Below are positions 50,200-61,698 of a stretch of DNA of 64,000 nucleotides, piece after piece. The stretch is taken from NCBI RefSeq assembly GCF_900099805.1, contig NZ_FNDR01000005.1, forward strand, positions 310,001-374,000. The letters are read 5' to 3'. The notes under the pieces are model-generated. The model was not told where the DNA came from, searched no databases, and saw only the letters and a list, made by a program, of their open reading frames with translations. Made by a program: the position numbers and the translations under genes. The stretch is from Variovorax sp. OV700 (lineage in GTDB: Bacteria; Pseudomonadota; Gammaproteobacteria; Burkholderiales; Burkholderiaceae_C). The first letter of the stretch is position 1; each line of letters begins with the position of its first letter.

Positions 50200-51084
50200 A
50201 TGTTAGGTGATATCTTATTGCCCGATGTGATCCTCGAACATTCTGGAACTTATTTCCATTCGAAACTCGAACGAGCCTCGAGCGCGATCCTTGCCAATGC
50301 CACCTATTTCGGCAATGCGCAATGGGCGCAGGAATACCTGGATTACTGCCATCGAGACTCTCATTTCAAGAGCAGGTGGCTGGCCGCTGGCGGCGACTGG
50401 ACAGGCAAGGTGGTCATCGATCTTGGCTGTGGGCCGGGCAATATCTTTGCCACTCTGGGCGGAAAGCCGAAGTTGCTGGTGGGGGTGGATGTGGCCCCCG
50501 GTTCGCTGGAACTTGCGGCAAAGCTGGGCTACACGGCCGTATTGGCCGACGCGGCAAATACGCCATTTCGCTCGAGCGTGGCGGACATCGTCGCCATCAA
50601 TGCGTCGCTGCATCACTGCGAAGACATGGGCGCCGTCTTGCGCGAAGGCGCCCGGCTGGTGAAGCCCCACGGCCTCTTGATCACCGACCACGATCCGCAG
50701 CTCACCGCGTGGGATTACAAAGGGGTGGCGAAGCTGATGTGGAATGCGCGGCTGTGGGTATATCGGGCGGCCAGGTATGGCTTTCACAAGACCGGCAGCC
50801 AACAGTCATGGGGCCTGCGAACCGAAGTCCATCATCAGCCCGGTGACGGAGTCACGAAGGAATTTTTTCGCGCCACGCTGGAGCCCTTGGGATTCGACGT
50901 CCGCGTTTATCCGCACAACCATCAAATTGGCGCCGAGGCACTGTCCGGCGTGGTGGGGGCCGCGAAATGGAAATACCGGCTCGGCAACATGCTGTCCGGG
51001 CGCCGGCCATCGGCGCCGACCAGCGCGCTGTCATTGATGTGCGTGGCCAGGCGGCGGGGGGATTCGTCATCCGCTGCGGGGTGA
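50200..51084 (+). CDS. Class I SAM-dependent methyltransferase
   Basis: 294 residues. Motif I VIDLGCGPGNIFATLG, the acidic strand-2 end LLVGVDVAPGSLELA, LADAANTPF and the post-motif INASLHHCEDMGAVLREGARLVKPHGLLI give the Methyltransf_11-type fold (about 60-170). The substrate is unknown; the C-terminal part (GFHKTGSQQSWGL to the end) is not recognised. ATG 50200 has AAGGA 7 bases upstream. It is divergent from the NRPS/PKS operon with a shared 774-bp upstream region, so it may be a tailoring gene of that pathway, but this is not shown. Confidence 0.82.
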   Translation: MLGDILLPDVILEHSGTYFHSKLERASSAILANATYFGNAQWAQEYLDYCHRDSHFKSRWLAAGGDWTGKVVIDLGCGPGNIFATLGGKPKLLVGVDVAPGSLELAAKLGYTAVLADAANTPFRSSVADIVAINASLHHCEDMGAVLREGARLVKPHGLLITDHDPQLTAWDYKGVAKLMWNARLWVYRAARYGFHKTGSQQSWGLRTEVHHQPGDGVTKEFFRATLEPLGFDVRVYPHNHQIGAEALSGVVGAAKWKYRLGNMLSGRRPSAPTSALSLMCVARRRGDSSSAAG

Positions 51085-51160
51085 TTCGCCAAGACCAGGA
51101 GCAATCTCCCGCGCGCATGCAATCAGGCCGCTTGTGCCGGGGGTGGGTCGAACTGGCTTA

Positions 51161-51234
51161 TGGAGCGGGTGAAGGGAATCGAACCCTCGTATGAAGCTTG
51201 GGAAGCTGCCGTTCTACCATTGAACTACACCCGC
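51161..51234 (-). tRNA. tRNA-Gly (anticodon CCC)
   Basis: The reverse complement folds as a 74-nt tRNA with encoded CCA: acceptor GCGGGTG/CACCCGC, D arm GTTC...GAAC, anticodon loop TTCCCAA (CCC), T arm with TTCGATT, discriminator T. It closely resembles E. coli glyU and reads GGG codons. The anticodon stem contains one C-U mismatch (position 28/42). Confidence 0.95.
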
Positions 51235-51241
51235 ATTTTGC

Positions 51242-51267
51242 AACTCGTTGAAGCACAACGAGTTTTT
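51242..51267 (+). terminator. Rho-independent terminator (rightward)
   Basis: Perfect 9-bp stem AACTCGTTG / CAACGAGTT with loop AAGCA, followed by a T run (GAGTTTTTG) on the + strand. It would end transcripts of the methyltransferase gene after crossing the tRNA in antisense. On the other strand the same hairpin sits in the tRNA leader, 8 bases from the mature 5' end. Confidence 0.6.
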
Positions 51268-51330
51268 GACCTGGTGCTTGATCTGCACAGGGCGTCGAGG
51301 GGCAAGCCTGCGCCGACGACGACAGCTGGG

Positions 51331-51336
51331 AGTATA
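51331..51336 (-). promoter_or_regulatory. -10 element of the tRNA-Gly promoter
   Basis: Leftward TATACT is followed by a C/G-rich stretch (CCCAG), the discriminator type seen in stringently controlled stable-RNA promoters. No clear -35 hexamer was found. The predicted leader is about 90 nt. Confidence 0.45.
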
Positions 51337-51606
51337 GGTGCTTGCAGGCTTGCTCGAGCGGGCGGACAGGCGAGATGAAATCGTCCGAGCGTGATCCCAT
51401 CTCCCGGGCCCAGGGGCTGCGATGCCGCTTTTACAGGCGCTGCGTCGCGGTGCAGGCGTAGCAACGTTCTGCGGCGATGCGCGCATGCTTTTCCACCGTC
51501 TTATCCACCGCAACGGTGGAGAACTCGCCCTCTGTAATGGGTGCGATGGAGGGGGCACGAATCAAAGTTGTACACATTTGGTAGTACATATCGGAAATAA
51601 CTACTC

Positions 51607-51882
51607 TCACATCAATCGCAACCCCCCAGCAAATCGAACAAAGGGTTGCGCGAACACTTGCGACTGGCCTGCTGTCGCGATCTCAGCCAGGCCCTCTTCG
51701 GTGATGCGAGTCACGGTTGCTACCCGCTCCACGGCATGCCGCGCCCGTGACTTGATGGTTGCGAATTCAGCCTCGATCAGGCCGGTGGCCAAAAGGACCG
51801 AGACTTGGCGCACTTCCTCAGGGTCGGTGACACGGACAGGCAGCTGCACCCGTTGCAGCCTCAACAGAAGGAATAGGGGCAT
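51607..51882 (-). CDS. Small protein of unknown function
   Basis: 91 residues starting MPLFLLLRLQRVQLPVRVTDPEEVRQVSVLLATGLIEAEF. ATG 51882 was chosen because GGAG lies 6 bases upstream; the frame extends 28 residues further to 51966 but without a ribosome site. The helical stretch DPEEVRQVSVLLATGLIEAEFA and HAVERVATVTRITEEGLAEI could be a small winged-helix-like domain, but no family is recognised. It lies between tRNA-Gly and the di-iron protein gene, on the same strand as both. Confidence 0.5.
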   Translation of the reverse strand: MPLFLLLRLQRVQLPVRVTDPEEVRQVSVLLATGLIEAEFATIKSRARHAVERVATVTRITEEGLAEIATAGQSQVFAQPFVRFAGGLRLM

Positions 51883-52088
51883 TTGATTCTCCGATCCGGC
51901 TTGCGTAGATGTTTCTGCTGCCGGCCGATTGGGTTGGTTGAATGTGAATTTTTCACATTCGACCAATCGCCCCTACGTCAGGGAAAGTCGGTCCGCCATG
52001 TAGGCCGCACCGCCATCACTGCCCACCCAGTTTCAATGCGGACGCAGACCAAGCCCAAAAGCGCGGGGGGCGCGACGAAGCCGACCCG

Positions 52089-52910
52089 TCAGCGCAGAAA
52101 CACATGTTCCATGAACTGCCTGATCGGGTACTGGATCACGGTTTCCACGCTGGCCGGCAGCTCCAGCGGCCGCATCAGCATCTTGAGCGTGGTCCCCGGG
52201 CTGATGTTGGTGCGCACCGTGCCGTTGATGCGCGCGCCCAGTTGGCGGATGTAAGCCGCATCGCAGGCGCGCTCGGGTGATCGGACGCGCACCACGTGGC
52301 GGACGGCGCAGTCGGCATCCTCGCTCTTGAGTTCCAGCGTGCGCCGGCCGATGATGCCCAGCACGCGGAGCCGGCCCAATTTTTCCTCTTGCCGGTAGCG
52401 CCGGAAGAATCGGTAGAAGTGCTTGTAGTGGCTGACCTCGTCGGCCGCGATGCGGCTCGCCAGGTCGCGCAGCACCGGCTCGGTGGTGGCACGCGCCAGG
52501 GCCCGGTAGTAGCTGGCGGTGCCGGTCTCGACCACGCAGCGCGCGGCCAGTTCGAGTCCTCGCGTCGGGGAGAGGAGTTCGACCTTGCAGTAGGTGGCGT
52601 ACTCCTCCAGAAAGCCGCGGTAAGCGGTTTCCCAGTCGAATTCGGGCCAGACGTGGGACACATAGGCGCGCAAGGCTTTGCCGTGCTGCAGTTCCTCGGC
52701 TTCCCAGTAGTCGGCAAGCCAGGCCGTGACTTCGTCGTCGCCGCGGAAAAAGTCGACCAGGTTCTGGGTGTAGAGGTCCGAGCCGCTTTCGATGAACGAG
52801 GCGCAAGCGACGAGATAGAAAAGGTTTTCGTCCTTGCGGACCTCCGCTCGCGCAATGCGCGAAAAGTCCAGATCCTCGATCTTCCAGTGGGTCGCCTCTT
52901 GACCTGCCAT
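52089..52910 (-). CDS. Ferritin-like di-iron protein
   Basis: 273 residues. The first ~180 residues form a four-helix bundle with di-iron carboxylate ligands in the expected order: Glu41 (FIESGSD), Glu73-x-x-His76 (EELQH), Glu128 (VVETGTAS) and Glu158-x-x-His161 (DEVSH). This fits ferritin-like oxygenases/desaturases. A C-terminal domain of about 90 residues is not recognised. ATG 52910 has AGGAG 6 bases upstream. Substrate unknown; oxygenation of a lipid or other small molecule is possible. It is divergent from alaS. Confidence 0.75.
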   Translation of the reverse strand: MAGQEATHWKIEDLDFSRIARAEVRKDENLFYLVACASFIESGSDLYTQNLVDFFRGDDEVTAWLADYWEAEELQHGKALRAYVSHVWPEFDWETAYRGFLEEYATYCKVELLSPTRGLELAARCVVETGTASYYRALARATTEPVLRDLASRIAADEVSHYKHFYRFFRRYRQEEKLGRLRVLGIIGRRTLELKSEDADCAVRHVVRVRSPERACDAAYIRQLGARINGTVRTNISPGTTLKMLMRPLELPASVETVIQYPIRQFMEHVFLR

Positions 52911-53059
52911 GCATGCTCCTTGGTACGTCGTTGAATTGAATAGGACGAAGCCTGGCGCATTAGGTTCTGCGCGCTAATTCCTGTGTCAGCTTTTGGGGAT
53001 TCCGGGGCGCGGGGCGGTGCCGCTCCGGGCTGCGGGGGCCGCGGCCCGGTAGCCAAACC

Positions 53060-53065
53060 TATAAT
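53060..53065 (+). promoter_or_regulatory. -10 element of the alaS promoter
   Basis: Consensus TATAAT, 104 bp ahead of the alaS start, after a very G/C-rich stretch; the -35 region is poor. A 5' leader of about 95 nt is implied. Confidence 0.6.
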
Positions 53066-53168
53066 CGTTTGTTCAAGCAAATCAAGCAGTCAGGTCGGTT
53101 CGACGCCGTGGTTTCGACGAGAGGGTCGCCATCGCCAGGCCGCCCTCGACAGCAGACGAAATCCAAAG

Positions 53169-55792
<2,624 letters not shown>

Positions 55793-55793
<1 letters not shown>

Positions 55794-56824
55794 TGGCCGC
55801 CACCGAGGTGCTCGGCCACCCTCCCGGCGAAGTGCTGGTGATGGGGGCGGGCACCATCGGTTGCTTCATCGGCGGCAGCCTGGCGGCAGCGGGTGTTCCG
55901 GTCACCTTCATCGGCCGGCCGCGTGTGCTGCGCAGCCTTGCGGAGCATGGCCTCGCGCTGAGCGACCTCGAAGGCGGTGCGCATCGCCTGCCGCCTTCCA
56001 GCTTGCGGCTGAGCGAGCAGGTGCCGGTGGGCGCCACGCCGGCCTTGGTGCTCCTGTGTGTGAAGAGCGGGGCCACGGCGGAGGCGGCCGCCGAGCTGGC
56101 CTTTGCATTGCCCGCGGGCACCACGGTGGTCTCGTTCCAGAACGGCATTTCCAACTGTGCCGCGGCCTCGCAGGCGGGGCCCACGCTCAGCGTACTGCCG
56201 GGCATGGTGCCGTACAACGTGGCCGAGATCGGACCGGGTGCCTTTCACCGGGGCACGGCCGGACGGCTGGCCGCCAAGGACGACGCCGCACTGCGGCCCT
56301 GGCTGCCGGTCTTCGAGCGCGCGGGCATCCCGCTCGACCTGTACGCCGACCTGCTGCCGGTGCAATGGGGCAAGCTGCTGCTCAATCTCAACAACCCCGT
56401 CAACGCGTTGTCTGGCCTGCCGCTGCGCGAAGAACTGCTGCAGCGCGGCTACCGGCGCTGCTTTGCCGCGCTGATCGACGAGGCGCTGGGCGTGCTCGGC
56501 CGTGCCGGCATCGCGCCGGCACAGGTGGCCGCGGTGCCGGCGCAGCGCCTGTCCGCGGTGCTGCGGCTGCCCGACTGGCTGTTTCGCATCGTCGCGGCGC
56601 GCATGCTGCGCATCGACGCCAAAGCCCGTTCCAGCATGGCGGACGACCTGGCGCTCGGACGCCGCACCGAGATCGATGCGCTCAGCGGCGAAGTCGTGCG
56701 GCTTGCGCGAGACCATGACCTGGATGCGCCGCGCAACGCAAGAATGTTCGCGCTGCTCGAAGACTGGCCGCGCGAGCCCAGGCGCTGGACGGCACGGCAA
56801 TTGCAAGAAGCTCTCGGCCTGTAG
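55793..56824 (+). CDS. PanE/ApbA-family 2-dehydropantoate 2-reductase
   Basis: 343 residues. The NADP-binding start VLVMGAGTIGCFIGGSLAAAG, the Lys in LLCVKSGATAE and the Asn in SFQNGISN fit ketopantoate reductases, and the C-terminal helical ApbA_C domain contains KLLLNLNNPVNALSGLPL. It would reduce a 2-oxoacid such as ketopantoate, but paralogues with other substrates are common, so panE is not assigned firmly. ATG 55793 overlaps the alaS stop by one base, implying co-translation. Confidence 0.85.
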
Positions 56825-56826
56825 CG

Positions 56827-56846
56827 CGAGGGAACCTGTACCCTCG
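56827..56846 (+). other. Short hairpin between the PanE-like gene and dadA
   Basis: CGAGGG, an 8-base loop, then CCCTCG. There is no T run. It could be a weak attenuator or mRNA-stability element in the 60-bp gap. Confidence 0.3.
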
Positions 56847-56884
56847 GGGCCATTGTTGCTTGTGGCTTTCAAGGGGTTGTTCTC

Positions 56885-58144
56885 ATGCAGGTTCTGATCC
56901 TGGGCAGCGGTGTCATCGGCACCTCGGTGGCGTACTACCTGGCGCGTGCGGGCCACGACGTGACGGTGCTCGAGCGCCAGCCGGCGCCCGCGCTCGAAAC
57001 GAGCTTCGGCAATGCGGGCGAGGTGTCGCCCGGCTACTCCGCGCCATGGGCCGGGCCCGGCGTGCCGCTCAAGGCCATCAAGTGGATGCTAATGCAGCAC
57101 AGCCCGCTGGTGATCAAGCCCATGCTCGATCCGGCCATGTGGCGCTGGGGTCTGTCGATGCTGTGCAACTGCACGCAGGCGCGCTACGAGCTCAACAAGG
57201 GCCGAATGGTGCGGCTCGCCGAATACAGCCGCGATTGCCTGAAGGCGCTGCGCGCCGACACCGGCATCCGGTATGACGAACGCGCGCTGGGCACGCTGCA
57301 GCTCTTTCGAACCCAGAAGCAGCTCGACGGTATTGCCAAGGACGTCGAAGTGCTCCAGGCCTCCGGTGTGCCCTACCAGGTGCTCGACCGGGAAGGCTGC
57401 GTGCAGTACGAGCCCGCGCTCGCGCGGGTGAAGAGCAAGTTCGTCGGCGGCCTGCGCCTGCCCGGCGACGAGACTGGCGATTGCTTCAAGTTCACGCAGG
57501 CACTGGCCACGCTGGCCGAGGCGGCCGGCGCCAAGTTCCGCTTCGGCGTGGGCATTCAGGCCATCGAGCACGGTGCCGGCGGCGTCACCGCCGTGAGAAC
57601 CGATGCCGGCAGCTTCACCGCAGACCGCTACGTGGTGGCGCTGGGCAGCTACTCGCCGGCCATGGTCAAGCCGCTGGGCATCGACCTGCCGGTGTATCCG
57701 GTCAAGGGCTTCTCGATCACGGTGCCCATTTCCGATGCCAGCGGCGCGCCTGAATCCACCGTGATGGACGAGACCTTCAAGGTGGCCGTCACGCGGCTTG
57801 GCGACCGCATCCGGGTGGGCGGCACGGCGCAGCTCTCGGGCTTCGACCTGGCGCTCGATGCCGGGCGGCGCGACACGCTCGAGCATGTCGTGACCGATCT
57901 CTTTCCGAAGGGCGGCGATGTGCGAGAGGCGTCCTTCTGGACCGGCCTGCGTCCCATGACCCCCGACGGCACGCCGGTGATCGGCGCTACGCGCATTCCC
58001 AACCTGATGCTGAGCACCGGCCACGGCACGCTCGGCTGGACCATGGCGGCGGGCACCGGCCGCGTGATGGCCGATTTGATCGACGGCAGGCAGCCCGCAA
58101 TCGACATGGAAGGCCTGACGGTCGCGCGCTACGGCGCGCACTGA
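56885..58144 (+). CDS. dadA: D-amino acid dehydrogenase, FAD-dependent (DadA type)
   Basis: 419 residues. The FAD-binding start [55 protein letters not shown] and the C-terminal [14 protein letters not shown] ... [16 protein letters not shown] are typical of DadA. It oxidatively deaminates D-amino acids, mainly D-alanine, at the membrane, passing electrons to the respiratory chain. ATG 56885 lies 60 bp after the PanE-like gene. No alanine racemase gene is adjacent. Confidence 0.93.
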   Translation: MQVLILGSGVIGTSVAYYLARAGHDVTVLERQPAPALETSFGNAGEVSPGYSAPWAGPGVPLKAIKWMLMQHSPLVIKPMLDPAMWRWGLSMLCNCTQARYELNKGRMVRLAEYSRDCLKALRADTGIRYDERALGTLQLFRTQKQLDGIAKDVEVLQASGVPYQVLDREGCVQYEPALARVKSKFVGGLRLPGDETGDCFKFTQALATLAEAAGAKFRFGVGIQAIEHGAGGVTAVRTDAGSFTADRYVVALGSYSPAMVKPLGIDLPVYPVKGFSITVPISDASGAPESTVMDETFKVAVTRLGDRIRVGGTAQLSGFDLALDAGRRDTLEHVVTDLFPKGGDVREASFWTGLRPMTPDGTPVIGATRIPNLMLSTGHGTLGWTMAAGTGRVMADLIDGRQPAIDMEGLTVARYGAH

Positions 58145-58160
58145 TCGGGCAGCGCTGCAC

Positions 58161-58177
58161 TCGGGGCCGGGCCCCGA
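58161..58177 (+). terminator. Possible hairpin terminator after dadA
   Basis: TCGGGGCC-G-GGCCCCGA forms a very stable hairpin 17 bases after the dadA stop, but no T run follows, so it may only stabilise or pause the transcript. Confidence 0.3.
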
Positions 58178-58306
58178 AGTCCGAACGGACGCAAACCGGG
58201 AAACCGAGAACCACCGCCAACAGGCGGGAGGCAGGGCTGCGTGCGCCTGCTCTAAGGGTTCATACCTAGATTGACGAAGTTAGTCGTACTCGGTATTCTT
58301 CGTCTC

Positions 58307-58341
58307 GTTCCATTAATAAATCGTCGTTTCATTAGTGAAAC
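58307..58341. promoter_or_regulatory. Two tandem palindromic operator-like sites
   Basis: GTTCCATTAATAAATC (58307-58322) and GTTTCATTAGTGAAAC (58326-58341) share 12 of 16 positions and are spaced 19 bp start to start, nearly two helix turns. The second is a perfect 6-bp inverted repeat (GTTTCA-TTAG-TGAAAC) and ends 24 bp before the Bug receptor ATG. An IclR regulator encoded in the same operon (61699-62535) is the natural candidate ligand. Confidence 0.6.
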
Positions 58342-58365
58342 ATACGATCCAAACCCACGAAGCTC

Positions 58366-59349
58366 ATGAAATCCACCCGCCGCCGCGCTATCGCCGCCGC
58401 CGTCGCCCTGGGCTCTGCCTGTGCCGCAGGGTTCGCCTGGGCCAACGGCTACCCGAGCAAGCCCATCACACTGGTCGTCGCCTATCCGGCCGGCGGCGAT
58501 ACCGACGCGCTTGCGCGGCTCTTTGCCGAAAAGCTGGCCGCACGCGTGGGCCAGCCCGTGGTGGTCGACAACCGTCCCGGCGCCAGCGGCATCATCGGCA
58601 GCGCCTACGTGTCGAAGGCGCCGCCCGATGGCCATACGCTGCTGCTCGCGCCCAGCACCTTCTCGATCGCGCAGCTGGTGCTCAAGTCGGGCGGCGCCTC
58701 GGGCTACGACGTGCTGAACGGCTTCACCCCCATCGTGCAGACCGGCAGCCTGCCGCTCTTCCTGGTGGCGGGCAGCGCCAGCGGCTTGGCAACCCTGAAA
58801 GACCTGGTGGGCGCGGCCAAGGGCGGCAAGCCGCTCACCTATGCGAGCCCGGGCAGCGGCTCGCCAATGCACATCCTGGGCGAAATGTTCAATCGCGCCG
58901 CGGGCGTGAATCTCGCGCACGTGCCGTACAAGGGCGTGGCGCCGGCGGTCAACGACGTGCTGGGCGGCCATGTGCCTGCCACCTTCATCACGCTGGGCCC
59001 GGTGGCGCCGTACTTCGCCAACGGCAAGATGCTGCCGCTGGCGGTCGCGTCGCGCGAGCGTTCTCCGCTCGCACCCAAGGTGCCGACGCTGCTGGAGCTC
59101 GGCTACAAGGACGTGGAAGTCACGGCCTGGAACGGCCTCTGGGGTCCGCGCAACCTGCCGCCCGAGATCGTCAAGACGCTCAACGGCCACTTCAACGAAA
59201 TCCTGAAGATGCCCGACATCGTCTCGCGCATGGCCGTTCTCGGCACCGTGCCGGTGGGTGGCCGCGCCGACGCGCTGGGCAAGATCAACGCCGCGGACTT
59301 CGAGCGTTTCGGCAAGGTCATCAAGGAACTCGGCATCCAGGCCGACTGA
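58366..59349 (+). CDS. Bug/TctC-family periplasmic solute-binding protein
   Basis: 327 residues with a Tat-like signal (MKSTRRRAIAAAVALGSACAAGFAWA) and the Bug motifs YPSKPITLVVAYPAGGDTDALAR, DNRPGASGIIG and PPDGHTLLLAPSTF. It should bind the acid used by the operon that it heads. ATG 58366 was chosen for the signal peptide start; it lies just after the tandem operator. The SDR gene follows 18 bp downstream. Confidence 0.93.
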   Translation: MKSTRRRAIAAAVALGSACAAGFAWANGYPSKPITLVVAYPAGGDTDALARLFAEKLAARVGQPVVVDNRPGASGIIGSAYVSKAPPDGHTLLLAPSTFSIAQLVLKSGGASGYDVLNGFTPIVQTGSLPLFLVAGSASGLATLKDLVGAAKGGKPLTYASPGSGSPMHILGEMFNRAAGVNLAHVPYKGVAPAVNDVLGGHVPATFITLGPVAPYFANGKMLPLAVASRERSPLAPKVPTLLELGYKDVEVTAWNGLWGPRNLPPEIVKTLNGHFNEILKMPDIVSRMAVLGTVPVGGRADALGKINAADFERFGKVIKELGIQAD

Positions 59350-59367
59350 ACGCACGACTGAACGCAT

Positions 59368-60183
59368 ATGACCGACCTCAAAGCCGTTCCCGATCCCTCG
59401 AGCCTGCAGGCCTTGCTGGCCGAGCTGCCCGCCAATCTGCTGGCGGGCCGCCGCATCCTCGTGACCGGCGGCGCGCGCGGGCTGGGGCTTGCCTTTGCGC
59501 AGTGCATCGCCGCGGCGGGCGCGAGCGTGGTGCTGGCCGACATCCTCGGCGAGCCGGCCGAGATTGAAGCCAAGGCGCTGCGCGACGCGGGCCACCAAGC
59601 CCATGCCCTGGCGGTCGACCTGTCGGAGCCGGCCTCCATCGATGCCGGCGCCGCCGAGGCGGTCCGCCTGCTCGGCGGGCTCGACGGCCTCGTCAACAAC
59701 GCGGCCATCACCAACTCGGGCGGACGCGACGCGCACCAACTCGAGATCGACACCTGGGATCGCGTGATGAACGTCAACGTGCGCGGCACCTGGCTCATGA
59801 GCCGGGCCTGCCAGCCCGCACTCGCAGCCAGCGGCCGCGGCGCGATCGTCAACCTCGCGTCGGATACCGCGCTGTGGGGCGCACCCAACCTGCTGGCCTA
59901 TGCGTCGAGCAAAGGCGCCGTCGTTTCCATGACGCGCTCGCTGGCGCGCGAATGGGGCGGCGACAACATCACGGTCAATGCCGTCGCGCCCGGCCTCACG
60001 CTGGTCGAGGCTACCGAATACGTGCCGATGGCGCGCCACCAGAAGTACCTCGAAGGCCGGGCCATACCGCGAGAGCAGCAGGCCGCCGACGTCTGCGGCG
60101 CCGCGCTGTACCTGCTTTCCGGCCTTGCACGCTTCGTGACCGGCCAGATGCTGGCCGTGAACGGCGGCTTTGCGATGCACTGA
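59368..60183 (+). CDS. Short-chain dehydrogenase/reductase, canonical
   Basis: 271 residues. The cofactor motif TGGARGLGLAFAQ, NNAA (LVNNAAITNSGG) and catalytic Ser / Tyr-x-x-x-Lys (LASDTALWGAPNLLAYASSKGA) are all intact, with PGLT after. It oxidises or reduces an alcohol/ketone with NAD(P). ATG 59368 lies 18 bp after the Bug gene; a cupin gene follows at 28 bp. The substrate is unknown; context suggests the dehydrogenation step of a hydroxy-acid or aromatic side chain. Confidence 0.9.
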   Translation: MTDLKAVPDPSSLQALLAELPANLLAGRRILVTGGARGLGLAFAQCIAAAGASVVLADILGEPAEIEAKALRDAGHQAHALAVDLSEPASIDAGAAEAVRLLGGLDGLVNNAAITNSGGRDAHQLEIDTWDRVMNVNVRGTWLMSRACQPALAASGRGAIVNLASDTALWGAPNLLAYASSKGAVVSMTRSLAREWGGDNITVNAVAPGLTLVEATEYVPMARHQKYLEGRAIPREQQAADVCGAALYLLSGLARFVTGQMLAVNGGFAMH

Positions 60184-60211
60184 AATTTTTCCGACGAATG
60201 GAGTGAACACT

Positions 60212-60760
60212 ATGAGCGATTTGTCCGAACAACAGAAGATCACCGATGCCCCCGGCAACAGCCTGGCGCAGCCCGAGGGCAGCAGCCTTGCCGAGTGGAT
60301 GAACACCCGCATCGCGCGCTACGAAACCCGTAAGTACGACTGGGATGCGCTGAAGTTTCAGGCCGACCTCGACCCCAAGTTCCGCCGCGCGCAGATGCGC
60401 TATGTGGGCACCGGCGGCACCGGCGTTGCGAAGGACGTCAACACCGTGCCTGCGGAGCATTTCACCTTCTCGACCATGGTGATTCCGGCCGGGCATGAGG
60501 GCCCGCCGCACCTGCACACCGACGTGGAAGAAGTGTTCTTCCTGATCCGCGGCAAGCTCAAGGTCGTGATCGAGAAAGACGGCGAGCGCTTCGAAACCAT
60601 CATGACCGACCGCGACCTGATCTCGGTGCCGCCCGGCGTGTACCGCGAAGAAATCAACATCGGCGACGAAGACGCGCTGATGTGCGTGATGCTCGGCGCC
60701 AGGAAGCCCGTGACGCCGACGTACCCGGCCGATCACCCGCTGGCCCGCATCAAGCGCTGA
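60212..60760 (+). CDS. Cupin-domain protein
   Basis: 182 residues with a single cupin barrel. Motif 1, GHEGPPHLHTDVEEVFFLIRG, contributes His, His and Glu metal ligands. In motif 2, VPPGVYREEIN, the usual His is Arg, so only three of the common four ligands remain. It could be a metal-dependent dioxygenase/isomerase or a binding protein. ATG 60212 has GGAG about 8 bases upstream and matches the soluble start MSDLSEQQ. It is the third gene of the operon. Confidence 0.8.
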   Translation: MSDLSEQQKITDAPGNSLAQPEGSSLAEWMNTRIARYETRKYDWDALKFQADLDPKFRRAQMRYVGTGGTGVAKDVNTVPAEHFTFSTMVIPAGHEGPPHLHTDVEEVFFLIRGKLKVVIEKDGERFETIMTDRDLISVPPGVYREEINIGDEDALMCVMLGARKPVTPTYPADHPLARIKR

Positions 60761-60771
60761 AGCAAGCCGCC

Positions 60772-61656
60772 ATGAATGACGCCATGAACGATGCCATCGC
60801 CACCGACGCGCCAAGCTTGCCCGCTTCCGAGTTGGCATTGCTGGAGACCCGCTTTCCGGCGCGCTCCGTGCCGGTTGGCAACGGTGCCGTGGTGTCGGTG
60901 CGCGAGCGCGGCACGGGGCCGGCCGTCGTCTGCTTGCACGGCATCGGCTCCGGCGCGGCTTCGTGGCTCAACGTCGCCTTGCTGCTCTCGCACCGGGCCC
61001 GCGTGATCGCGTGGGACGCACCGGGCTACGGTGCCTCGACGCCGCTTGTACCCGCCGCGCCCTCTGCGTTGGACTATGCGCAGCGGCTGCACGCCATGCT
61101 CGATGCGCTCGACGTGACGTCCTGCGTGCTGGTGGGGCATTCGCTCGGCGCGCTCGTTGCCGCGTCCGCGGCGCGCAAGGATTCGGCTTTGGCCTCGCGC
61201 ATCCACCGCCTGGTGCTGATCAGCCCGGCCGCCGGCTACGGCGCACCATCACGCGCGCAGGCCCGCGCCAAGGTGCGTGCCGAACGGCTCGCCACGCTCG
61301 ACGAACTCGGCATTGCCGGCATGGCCGCCAGGCGCTCGGGACGCCTGGTGTCCGACGGCGCCAGCGAACTCGCGCGCCAGTGGGTGCGCTGGAACATGGC
61401 GCGGCTGAACGATGGCGGCTTGCGCCAGGCCGTCGAGCTGCTGTGCAATGCCGACCTGATGGCCGACCTGCCGCCCGCCATGCCGGTGCGCGTGGCCTGC
61501 GGCTCGCTCGATGCCGTCACCACGCCCGAAGCCTGCGCCGAAGTCGCGCGCCGGTGCGGCGTGCCGCTCGAACCGATTGCCGACGCCGGACACGCCAGCT
61601 ACGTGGAGCAGCCGCAAGCCGTGGCCGCACTGCTGCGCGAAGTGCTGGCCGCCTGA
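60772..61656 (+). CDS. Alpha/beta hydrolase
   Basis: 294 residues. VVCLHGIGSGAASWLNVALLL (oxyanion region), VIAWDAPGYGAS, the nucleophile elbow VLVGHSLGALVA (Ser) and the late IADAGHASYVEQP (His) form a complete catalytic set. This resembles C-C bond hydrolases and esterases of aromatic-ring catabolism, such as meta-cleavage product hydrolases or enol-lactone hydrolases. ATG 60772 lies 11 bp after the cupin stop; a second ATG four residues on is possible. Confidence 0.88.
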   Translation: MNDAMNDAIATDAPSLPASELALLETRFPARSVPVGNGAVVSVRERGTGPAVVCLHGIGSGAASWLNVALLLSHRARVIAWDAPGYGASTPLVPAAPSALDYAQRLHAMLDALDVTSCVLVGHSLGALVAASAARKDSALASRIHRLVLISPAAGYGAPSRAQARAKVRAERLATLDELGIAGMAARRSGRLVSDGASELARQWVRWNMARLNDGGLRQAVELLCNADLMADLPPAMPVRVACGSLDAVTTPEACAEVARRCGVPLEPIADAGHASYVEQPQAVAALLREVLAA

Positions 61657-61698
61657 TAGAAGACACGACAAGACAACCAACGGGAAAAACGAACCACC

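Larger units (their letters stand above)
51235..51606. other. Intergenic region upstream of tRNA-Gly
   Basis: 372 bases without a convincing gene. It contains a strong hairpin next to the tRNA (51242-51267), a TATACT element for leftward tRNA transcription (51331-51336) and a further hairpin TCCACCG-CAA-CGGTGGA (51504-51520) of unknown purpose. A frame at 51422-51886 (+) is judged to be a shadow of the leftward small gene. Confidence 0.65.

Noticed and set aside
51504..51520. Hairpin TCCACCG-CAA-CGGTGGA as a terminator
   Set aside because: Perfect stem but no T run on either strand and no gene end close enough to require it.
51422..51886. 154-residue frame (+) near tRNA-Gly
   Set aside because: Cys/Arg/Thr-rich shadow of the leftward 91-residue gene, which has a good ribosome site.
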